19,672 nucleotides of DNA from Chloroflexota bacterium (GTDB lineage: Bacteria; Chloroflexota; Ktedonobacteria; Ktedonobacterales; Ktedonobacteraceae). The translations under genes were made by a program, and so were the position numbers. Below the pieces are notes generated by a model, which was not told the DNA's origin, ran no database searches, and saw only the letters and a program-made list of their open reading frames with translations. The stretch spans positions 1 to 19,672 of the forward strand of contig VBJK01000077.1 of the NCBI GenBank assembly GCA_005879655.1. Reading direction: 5' to 3'. Below, piece by piece: positions 13,727 to 19,672 of the stretch (positions within the stretch are counted from its first letter, which is position 1; each line of letters starts with the position of its first letter).

Positions 13727-14410
13727 CTACTTCCCAACGAATTTATAACCAAGACCTCGCACCGAGATAATGTGCTGTGGTTTATTTGGGTCCTCCTCTA
13801 ATTTCATACGCAAACGACGGACATAGACATCAACAATATTACTATTGTTTTCATCGTCATTCCACACTTCCTCCAATAGTTGGTCACGATTAACTACCTG
13901 CCCAGAACTGTTCATCAGTACGCGTAAGACTTGCATCTCTTTCGGCGTCAAGAAGATAGGAGATTGTCCATTCGCAACCACCTTTAATTCAGCAGGGAAC
14001 AGCTCAATCTGCCCGCCCCGGATGCTCTGATTGCCGACTTGATTATTCTTTTTGATGCGGCGCATGACAGCCTGGACGCGTGCTACTAGCTCCTGATGAT
14101 TGTACGGTTTGCAGATGTAATCATCTGCTCCAATATTAAAGCCCTGTAACTTGGCTTCGATGGTATCTTGTGCTGTGATAAAGATCAAAGGGATCTCATA
14201 CCCTTCGGCACGTAATTTGGCCGAAAACTCGAAGCCACTGATATAAGGCATCATGACATCCAGTATCAGCAAGTCTGGCTCACGTTTCTCAATCATTTGC
14301 AGCGCCCACCGTGGGTTATCTGCAATCTCCACTTCATAGCCTTCCTTGCTAAGGACAAATTGTACTAACGTGTTCGCAAAACGATCGTCATCAACGACAA
14401 GAATGTACAC
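13727..14410 (-). CDS. OmpR/PhoB-type response regulator
   Basis: A 227-residue protein. The GTG start at 14410 is backed by a GGGGAAG ribosome binding site. Receiver domain 1-118 has the acidic pocket D7-D9, phosphoacceptor D51 in LLILDVMMP, T79 region FITAQD and the conserved Lys in CKPY. The C-terminal winged helix (about 130-225) has LTPKEMQVL, a recognition-helix region VDVYVRRLRMKLE and the end strand RGLGYKF. It is a DNA-binding transcription factor activated by phosphorylation, most likely by the PAS kinase 9 bases downstream. The 256-base space before it, after mnmG, probably contains its promoter; no convincing box is seen. Confidence 0.95.
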   Translation of the reverse strand: MYILVVDDDRFANTLVQFVLSKEGYEVEIADNPRWALQMIEKREPDLLILDVMMPYISGFEFSAKLRAEGYEIPLIFITAQDTIEAKLQGFNIGADDYICKPYNHQELVARVQAVMRRIKKNNQVGNQSIRGGQIELFPAELKVVANGQSPIFLTPKEMQVLRVLMNSSGQVVNRDQLLEEVWNDDENNSNIVDVYVRRLRMKLEEDPNKPQHIISVRGLGYKFVGK

Positions 14411-14666
14411 AGTCTTCCCCTCTGTATAGCATTATTCAGGTTGCCGTGCACTTCTGTGGGCACTTTCAACATGCATTACGTGTATATGTGTCTACAATGG
14501 ATAGCGATATGAATGATCCCTGTAAAAATGTATCTTGTCCTCTGTACTTATAATGTCCGATAAAAGCCGTTGCATATGCGGGGGAATCATAAGCTCGCGT
14601 TTCTAGTTGTCATCGATACATTATGTGTACTTTGCGTTTTATCGTACACGCAATATACCTTAAATG

Positions 14667-16724
14667 TCAAGAGGTTAGGCGCGATGCTCGTAACTTTTCC
14701 AGATAAATCATCAGGATAGTGATGTCGGCAGGTGTCACGCCTTCAACGCGCGAAGCTTGACCGACTGTACGAGGACGCGTGTGTGTGAGCTTCTGGCGTG
14801 CTTCGGTACGTAGATGCTGTACATCCTGATAGTTAATGGTCTCAGGGATACGCATCGTTTCCAGCCGTGATGTGCGTTGGACCATCTGTTCCTGCTTACG
14901 GACATAACTCTCATATTTGACTTGTAACTCGACCTCTTCTGCTGTGTCATCTTCCAGGGAGAGTAGCACCGGCAAGGCAGCGATACGAGTGTCTTCAGCA
15001 CTGCGGCAAGCCCCCACACGTTGTGCCAATTGTACTATATGGTGGTAACGTACCTCTGGTCGCCGCAGGAGATCCAGGCCTGAGAGCATTTGTCCCAGTG
15101 GGGAAAGTCCTATATCCTGTGCGCAGATCTCTACGTGGCGTGACGAGGTAAAAGTGATAGAACATAATTGTTTCAGCGTATGTTGGATGGCCTCGCGTTT
15201 CTGTACTACCTGTGCGTAGCGCTCTTCGCTGATAAGACCAAACTTATAGGCATAGTCGCTTAGGCGCAGATCGGCGCTATCGGGACGTAGCAGCAAGCGA
15301 TGCTCAGCGCGCGAAGTATGGAGACGATACGGTTCGCTCATCGGGCGTGTCACCAGATCGTCAATGAGCACACCAATATAGGCTTCGTGACGGCCAAGCA
15401 CGAATGGCTCTGCGTTGCGGGCATGCAATGCTGCATTGATGCCTGCCATAATGCCTTGTGCCGCTGCTTCTTCGTAGCCGGAAGTGCCATTGATCTGGCC
15501 AGCAAGAAAGAGTCCTGACGCTGCTTTCGTCTCCATGGTCGTCAGCAGTTGTTCTGGGGGCACGTAATCGTACTCGACGGCATAACCGACGCGCATCATC
15601 TCCACTCGTTCCAGTGCGGGTATGCTACGCAGCATCTGTAGTTGTACATCTTCCGGCAGACTGGTATTCATGCCCTGCACATAGACCTCGCCTGTGCGCC
15701 ATCCTTCAGGCTCCAAGAAGATCTGGTGCGAACTCTTACTAGCGAAACGGACAATTTTATCTTCGATCGAAGGACAATAGCGTGGGCCGATCCCTTCAAT
15801 GATACCAGTGTACAGGGGCGAGCGGTGCAGATTCTGGCGGATAACTTCATGGGTATGCTCTGTGGTACGTACCAAATAGCAGGGCAATTGTGGCCTCCAA
15901 CCATACAAATCTTCGTCGGTGATGGGATAAATAGGGTTGGGGCGACCACCGGGCAATTGAACGTCTTCCCGTGCCGTCACATCCTTTGAGAAGTAGAGTG
16001 GAACGCGACTGCCAGGTTGTGGCTCAGTTTTGCTGTAATCGATAGTGCGAGCATCGATACGTGGTGGTGTGCCAGTCTTGAAGCGGCGTACCTCCAGTCC
16101 CAAAGCCCGTAGCGCATCAGAGATACCCAGCGCCGGACCTTCGCCAGCGCGACCACCCGGCTGTGTTTTTTCGCCAACCACCAGACGCCCATTGATGAAC
16201 GTCCCCGTAGTCAGAACGATCGATCGTGCTTGGTAATGCCAACCATTGTTGGTAACGACGCCAGTCATGACATGACGGCCATCATCCCTGGTATGGCTGA
16301 GTAAGCGGGTAATAGTAGCTTGCTTCAATTCCAGGTTCGGCTGGCTCTCCAGTACAAATTTCATTGCCAAGCGATATGCCTGCTTATCGCATTGTGCACG
16401 TAGTGCCTGAACGGCAGGACCTTTACTCGTATTGAGCATGCGAATCTGAATGAACGTACGGTCGGTATTGCGTGCTAGCTCGCCGCCTAGTGCATCGATC
16501 TCTTTGATCAGATGACCTTTAGCAGGCCCCCCCATTGATGGATTACAGGGCATCAGTGCCACACTATCCAGATTCATCGTCAACAACAGAGTTTTGCGTC
16601 CCATACGCGCGCTGGCCAGAGCTGCTTCACAGCCTGCGTGACCAGCTCCAACAACAATAACATCATACATCCCTCGTACGAGCTGTTCAGGGGAAGGATG
16701 ATTGCCCTGTGTACCATTATTCAT
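14667..16724 (-). CDS. mnmG: tRNA uridine-5-carboxymethylaminomethyl(34) synthesis enzyme MnmG (GidA)
   Basis: A 685-residue FAD protein with CGGAGAT before its ATG, so the long N-terminus (about 18 residues more than many relatives) is real. The dinucleotide fold [10 protein letters not shown] lies at 26-35; then [21 protein letters not shown], the TGTFINGR and [11 protein letters not shown] motifs, and a C-terminal helical domain ending in a family-typical [14 protein letters not shown]. With MnmE it adds (carboxymethyl)aminomethyl groups to the wobble uridine of tRNAs that read codons ending in A or G. No mnmE or rsmG (gidB) lies nearby. A strong promoter lies at 16803-16831. It is divergent from a tRNA-Leu(UAA) gene. 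Confidence 0.96.
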   Translation of the reverse strand: MNNGTQGNHPSPEQLVRGMYDVIVVGAGHAGCEAALASARMGRKTLLLTMNLDSVALMPCNPSMGGPAKGHLIKEIDALGGELARNTDRTFIQIRMLNTSKGPAVQALRAQCDKQAYRLAMKFVLESQPNLELKQATITRLLSHTRDDGRHVMTGVVTNNGWHYQARSIVLTTGTFINGRLVVGEKTQPGGRAGEGPALGISDALRALGLEVRRFKTGTPPRIDARTIDYSKTEPQPGSRVPLYFSKDVTAREDVQLPGGRPNPIYPITDEDLYGWRPQLPCYLVRTTEHTHEVIRQNLHRSPLYTGIIEGIGPRYCPSIEDKIVRFASKSSHQIFLEPEGWRTGEVYVQGMNTSLPEDVQLQMLRSIPALERVEMMRVGYAVEYDYVPPEQLLTTMETKAASGLFLAGQINGTSGYEEAAAQGIMAGINAALHARNAEPFVLGRHEAYIGVLIDDLVTRPMSEPYRLHTSRAEHRLLLRPDSADLRLSDYAYKFGLISEERYAQVVQKREAIQHTLKQLCSITFTSSRHVEICAQDIGLSPLGQMLSGLDLLRRPEVRYHHIVQLAQRVGACRSAEDTRIAALPVLLSLEDDTAEEVELQVKYESYVRKQEQMVQRTSRLETMRIPETINYQDVQHLRTEARQKLTHTRPRTVGQASRVEGVTPADITILMIYLEKLRASRLTS

Positions 16725-16802
16725 CAGATCTCCGTTTGCGGATACCCTTCCTTGTGCTTCACACGTAGTATAATGAAGGAATTTTCACTCCCACAGTATG
16801 GT

Positions 16803-16831
16803 ATTATCCCCTAGAAAGCCCCTTGCGTCAA
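16803..16831 (-). promoter_or_regulatory. Sigma-70-type promoter of mnmG
   Basis: On the minus strand TTGACG (16831-16826) and GATAAT (16808-16803) are 17 bases apart. Transcription would begin near 16796 and leave a leader of about 72 bases with the ribosome binding site just before mnmG. Confidence 0.7.
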
Positions 16832-16921
16832 TATTTTGTGCTTGCGTTAGTATTTTTCGTATAGGGCAAGAGCAATCTGCTTTCGCGTTGCGACGGTGCC
16901 TAATTTTAGGGAAAAAAGAGA

Positions 16922-16950
16922 TTGACGAAAAGGCTCTAACATGATACTAT
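16922..16950 (+). promoter_or_regulatory. Sigma-70-type promoter of tRNA-Leu(UAA)
   Basis: TTGACG (16922-16927) and TACTAT (16945-16950) are separated by exactly 17 bases, and the tRNA begins 22 bases after the -10 box. It may also serve ychF, since no terminator is seen after the tRNA. Confidence 0.7.
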
Positions 16951-16971
16951 CATAGCAACCACAGCCGATCT

Positions 16972-17054
16972 GGGGCGATGGCGGAATGGTAGACGCCGGG
17001 GACTTAAAATCCCCTGACCGCAAGGTCGTGAGGGTTCGACTCCCTCTCGCCCCA
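16972..17054 (+). tRNA. tRNA-Leu, anticodon UAA
   Basis: The acceptor stem pairs GGGGCGA (16972-16978) with TCGCCCC (17047-17053) with A at 17054 as discriminator; CCA is not encoded. The anticodon stem is GGGGA/TCCCC around loop CTTAAAA, with anticodon TAA at 17005-17007. The long variable arm (TGACC GCAA GGTCG) marks a class II tRNA, and the T arm is GAGGG/CCCTC around TTCGACT. It reads UUA and UUG codons. Its wobble U is of the type modified by MnmE/MnmG. Confidence 0.97.
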
Positions 17055-17124
17055 CTTCCCTCTACACCAACCTCATTCAGCAGCGGATAGTATGGCTCTC
17101 CAATCATGTTGAGAAGGAAAATAT

Positions 17125-18297
17125 ATGGCTCTTAATATAGGAATTATTGGTCTGCCGCAAAGTGGTAAGACGACACTTTTTAATGCATTGACGAAGGCCA
17201 GCGTGCCCATCAGTGGCTATGCAACGAATACAGTACAGGCCAACCGTGCCATCGTGCAGGTCCCTGATGCGCGCCTCCAGCCGTTAGCGGAGATCTTCCA
17301 TCCCAAAAAAGTCACGTACACGACCGTTGAGTTTGTGGATGTAGCGGGCATGGGACAGGCAACGCAGAAAGAGAAGCGCGAAGGCTTGAGCGCTGAGTTT
17401 CTGGGGCATATCCGCAATGCCGACGCACTGGCCATCGTGCTACGTACGTTCGTCAACAGCAATGTGCCGCATATTCATGACACCATTGATCCTAATCGCG
17501 ACCTCGACACGCTCAACGCCGAACTGGCTCTCACCGATCTGACTTCCGTCGAGCGCCGCCTTGAGCGTACGACACGTGCCGCGAAATCGGGCGACAAGAA
17601 GTATCAGCAAGAGTTGGACGTGTTGCGCCGTTTGCAAGATGCCCTCAACGAACTCAAGCTCGTCAGTCAAATTGAGCTGTCAGCGCAAGATCATGCTGTG
17701 CTGGAAGAACTCTTCTTACTGACCCTGAAACCGCGTATGTATGTGCTCAACGTGAGCGAAGATGTACTGGGCGCAGCCAATGAGCTGCTCAGCAAGCTGA
17801 GTGCTGGCGAAAATGTCTCGCTGGATGCACTGCCCAACGAACTAAAAGGTATTGCTCAGATAATTAAGCGTGCCAGGGCTGAAGGGGCCGAGGTAGCTGT
17901 AGTGTCAGCGCGCTTGGAAGCTGAGTTAACGGAACTGCCCGCAGAGGACGCACACGAATATCTAGAGTCGTTGGGACTACCCGAACTGGGCGGTACGGAT
18001 CGCGTGATCCAGGTTGGCTATCGCTTACTCAATCTGATTACCTTCCTGACCGCAGGCGAGGATGAGGTGCGCGCCTGGACTGTCACAAGGGGAGCCAAAG
18101 CACCGGAGGCTGCTGGTAAGATCCACTCGGATATCGAGCGTGGCTTTATTCGTGCCGAGGTGACACGTTTCGAGGATTTCATGGCTTGTGGCTCGTTTGC
18201 TGCTGCCGCTAAGAAGGGTTTGCAGCGTTTGGAAGGGAAGGACTATGTTGTGCAGGATGGCGATATTGCTCATTTCCGTTTTAACGTTGGCAAATAG
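17125..18297 (+). CDS. ychF: Redox-regulated ATPase YchF (Obg-related)
   Basis: A 390-residue protein with GAGAAGGA at 17111-17118 before the ATG. The P loop is GLPQSGKTT (9-17), the G3 motif DVAGM (72-76) and the base-recognition motif NVSE (209-212), the NxxE form that makes YchF prefer ATP over GTP. A helical coiled insertion spans about 130-200, and the C-terminal TGS domain shows LITFLTAGEDEVRAWTV and KIHSDIERGFIRAEV (332-346). YchF binds ribosomes and takes part in stress and redox responses. It may share a transcript with the upstream tRNA-Leu. A perfect 26-base hairpin follows its stop. Confidence 0.96.
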   Translation: MALNIGIIGLPQSGKTTLFNALTKASVPISGYATNTVQANRAIVQVPDARLQPLAEIFHPKKVTYTTVEFVDVAGMGQATQKEKREGLSAEFLGHIRNADALAIVLRTFVNSNVPHIHDTIDPNRDLDTLNAELALTDLTSVERRLERTTRAAKSGDKKYQQELDVLRRLQDALNELKLVSQIELSAQDHAVLEELFLLTLKPRMYVLNVSEDVLGAANELLSKLSAGENVSLDALPNELKGIAQIIKRARAEGAEVAVVSARLEAELTELPAEDAHEYLESLGLPELGGTDRVIQVGYRLLNLITFLTAGEDEVRAWTVTRGAKAPEAAGKIHSDIERGFIRAEVTRFEDFMACGSFAAAAKKGLQRLEGKDYVVQDGDIAHFRFNVGK

Positions 18298-18303
18298 CTA
18301 AAA

Positions 18304-18366
18304 ATAATACTAAAGAGTGAGAGCGTGCATAATGAATATTTGCACGCTCTCACTCTTTAGTATTAT
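18304..18366. terminator. Perfect 26-bp hairpin terminator between convergent ychF and the small membrane protein gene
   Basis: Arms at 18304-18329 and 18341-18366 are exact complements around an 11-base loop. It starts 6 bases after the ychF stop and lies 16 bases past the small gene on the other strand. The stem begins with ATAATACTAAAGAGTGAGAG, whose A/T-rich outer end gives a U-rich exit on both strands, so it can act in both directions. Confidence 0.85.
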
Positions 18367-18382
18367 CCATGCTCATTAAGTA

Positions 18383-18514
18383 CTAAAGAAAACTGCCCCA
18401 CAGTTGTCGTCGCTTCCATTCTGGACTAGTAATTTTTTCTCTACTATTTGTCCCCCAGCGCATGGCAGCTACGTCTATTATAACAATAATCAGTAGAGTG
18501 AGTATAATCTCCAT
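18383..18514 (-). CDS. 43-residue single-pass membrane microprotein
   Basis: This short frame encodes MEIILTLLIIVIIDVAAMRW, then a hydrophilic, positively charged tail (TNSREK, SPEWKRRQLWGSFL). Residues 2-17 form a hydrophobic helix with a single Asp (D14) and the tail carries five Arg/Lys residues, a pattern that suggests N-out membrane insertion with the tail in the cytosol. The ATG has AGGA 6 bases ahead, and the stop is 16 bases before a perfect terminator hairpin, so gene signals are complete at both ends. I have a vague recall of similar DVAAxRWG...SPEWxRRQ small proteins in Chloroflexota, but no family name. Function is unknown. It is too short for normal ORF cut-offs and is easily missed. 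Confidence 0.75.
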   Translation of the reverse strand: MEIILTLLIIVIIDVAAMRWGTNSREKITSPEWKRRQLWGSFL

Positions 18515-18648
18515 TTGAATCCTCATGCTTCAGTTGATGGCCAATGCCATATGTTGTTAATCAGCGTTCAATAATTGAAGGTGTCTTGATCTTTTCTTTG
18601 TAAGTGCGTGTTAAAAGAGAAAGTATGTGCTAAGTGGAGGGATGTATC

Positions 18649-18654
18649 ATTATA
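18649..18654 (-). promoter_or_regulatory. Candidate -10 box (TATAAT) for the 43-residue microprotein gene
   Basis: A perfect TATAAT on the minus strand lies about 135 bases before the small gene, in the 226-base gap after the Ada-type gene. No good -35 hexamer is at the right distance. The rest of the gap (18515-18740) holds only a weak 5-bp hairpin at 18706-18722 that might end the Ada-type transcript. Confidence 0.3.
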
Positions 18655-18740
18655 CAGGGGACTGCTATACATAAACTACTTACATCATTGATAGTAACCG
18701 ATAAAAGGAAGACTTTATTCCTGCTAATCGACTACTAAAA

Positions 18741-19672
18741 TCAAGTGGTTTGTGGTTTTATTGTCTGTTCTTGGGCAAGGAGTTGCCGCTTACGCTCTAT
18801 GCCCCAGCGATAACCACTGATGCTGCCATCCTGATGAATAACGCGGTGACAAGGGATGACGATGGCAACTGGATTGGTCGCACATGCCAGCGCCACCGCT
18901 CGCGCTTTGTTTCGATCGCCTAGCGCCAGGGCAACTTCGCTATAAGATCGTGTTTCGCCATAGGGAATAGCCTGTAATTCGTGCCATACACGCCACTGAA
19001 ACGCCGTGGCTTGCACATCTACCGGCAGAGAGAGATGTGGTTCCTGCCCCTGCAAATGGCGTAGTAGGGTAGCTACCCACTCATGCATCTCAGTACCGTC
19101 GCACTCAATTGTGGCAGCTGGATATTCTGCATGTAAGTTTTGTGTGAGGGCATCATCGGTCTCTCCCAAACTTACGAAGCAGATGCCCTTTGCGGTTGCT
19201 GCTACAAGGAGGCGACCCAGCGGAGAAGCGACGATGCTATAGTGTATCAACATACCATGTCCGCCGCGTTGATAAGTAGTCGGTGTCATACCCAGATGCG
19301 TGGGGACGCGTTCGTAGAGACGACTGCTAGAGCTATAGCCAGCATTATGCAGCGCTGTAGTGACGGTTGTGCCTTCTTTGAGACGTGACTTGAGTTGCTG
19401 CAAGCGGCATGCTTCGGCGTATTGGTGTGGTGTGATGCTCATGATGCGTTTGAAAATGCGTTGTAGGTGATAGGGACTCATATTGACCTGTGCGCCAAGT
19501 GTTTCCAGGGTGAGTGACTCTTCGAGGTGCGTTTCGATATAGGTGCAGAGACGTTGTACGAGTGCAACGTGTGGTTCGCTTGTCGTTGTCTCGTTAGGTT
19601 GGCAACGGCGGCAGGGACGAAATCCTGCCTGTTCGGCTTCGGTGGGCAATGCGAAGAAGACTACTTGCTTGC
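18741..19672 (-). CDS. ada: Bifunctional Ada: methylphosphotriester-DNA/O6-methylguanine-DNA methyltransferase and AraC-type regulator (partial, runs off right edge)
   Basis: The frame stays open to the right edge and reads KQVVFFALPTEAEQAGFRPC before the visible RRC, i.e. the second half of the Ada zinc domain. The pair C-x2-C in FRPCRRC matches the last two zinc cysteines of E. coli Ada (C69, C72); the first two, including the self-methylated one, lie outside the window. An AraC helix-turn-helix pair follows (ESLTLETLGAQVNMSPYHLQ and the TTALHNAGYSSSSRL region), then the O6-alkylguanine methyltransferase domain with acceptor Cys in VIPCHRV, the Tyr/Arg region GETRSYSEVA and SGYRWG. Ada removes alkyl groups from DNA by self-methylation and, once methylated on its N-terminal cysteine, activates repair genes. 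About 45 N-terminal residues are missing here. An in-frame TTG at 19649 is not the true start. Confidence 0.93.
   Translation of the reverse strand, partial: KQVVFFALPTEAEQAGFRPCRRCQPNETTTSEPHVALVQRLCTYIETHLEESLTLETLGAQVNMSPYHLQRIFKRIMSITPHQYAEACRLQQLKSRLKEGTTVTTALHNAGYSSSSRLYERVPTHLGMTPTTYQRGGHGMLIHYSIVASPLGRLLVAATAKGICFVSLGETDDALTQNLHAEYPAATIECDGTEMHEWVATLLRHLQGQEPHLSLPVDVQATAFQWRVWHELQAIPYGETRSYSEVALALGDRNKARAVALACATNPVAIVIPCHRVIHQDGSISGYRWGIERKRQLLAQEQTIKPQTT

Noticed and set aside
14625..14653. Two interlocking short stems after mnmG (GTGTAC/GTACAC and TTGCGT/ACGCAA)
   Set aside because: The stems are 6 bases each, mutually exclusive and not followed by a U run, so I do not call a terminator.

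Overview
The window looks like chromosomal DNA from a Ktedonobacteria-type member of the Chloroflexota. This is inferred from protein style and not from any marker gene search. The signs are a membrane Ser/Thr kinase that carries an N-terminal zinc ribbon and a C-terminal extracellular binding-protein domain, with a tandem paralogue; a DUF6391 protein inside a yggS-yggT-yggU cluster; a zinc-finger-rich orphan protein; and many dispersed hairpin repeats between genes. Base composition is near balanced and strand use is mixed. No transposase, phage, plasmid or CRISPR genes are visible.

Layout. 1-3000 (+): the end of one kinase/binding-protein fusion, then a complete paralogue (STK, transmembrane helix, Leu/Ile/Val-binding-protein-like domain). 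3017-3200: a nested inverted repeat. 3188-6298 (-): a probable operon of LytR-CpsA-Psr protein, yggS (PLP homeostasis), DUF6391, yggT and yggU, i.e. cell envelope and division-region housekeeping. 6438-7622 (+): M24 metallopeptidase, facing a Tat-exported DUF1259 protein (7766-8767, -) across a hairpin. 8906-9009: a second copy of the first hairpin repeat family, between divergent genes. 9130-10635 (+): a cytosolic orphan with two DnaJ-type cysteine clusters. 10661-10828: 42-bp tandem repeats plus an inverted copy. 10978-12457 (+): a SAM methyltransferase and endonuclease V, under a good promoter. 12491-14410 (-): response regulator and PAS histidine kinase. 14667-16724 (-): mnmG, divergent from tRNA-Leu(UAA) and ychF (+). 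18383-18514 (-): an overlooked 43-residue membrane microprotein. 18741-19672 (-): a bifunctional Ada-type alkylation-repair regulator running off the right edge.

How the genes fit together. Most are core or signalling functions and not one pathway. Two signalling modules (the kinase fusions and the two-component pair) and two DNA-repair genes (endonuclease V, Ada) stand out. MnmG lies back-to-back with the gene of tRNA-Leu(UAA), one of the tRNAs whose wobble uridine the MnmE/MnmG complex modifies in well-studied bacteria. All four convergent gene junctions carry long inverted repeats. In one of them the arms encode the last residues and stop codons of both neighbouring proteins.

The most rewarding items for follow-up are the 43-aa microprotein, the two dispersed hairpin families, the kinase with DFC in place of DFG, DUF6391 in the place often held by sepF, and the double zinc-finger orphan.
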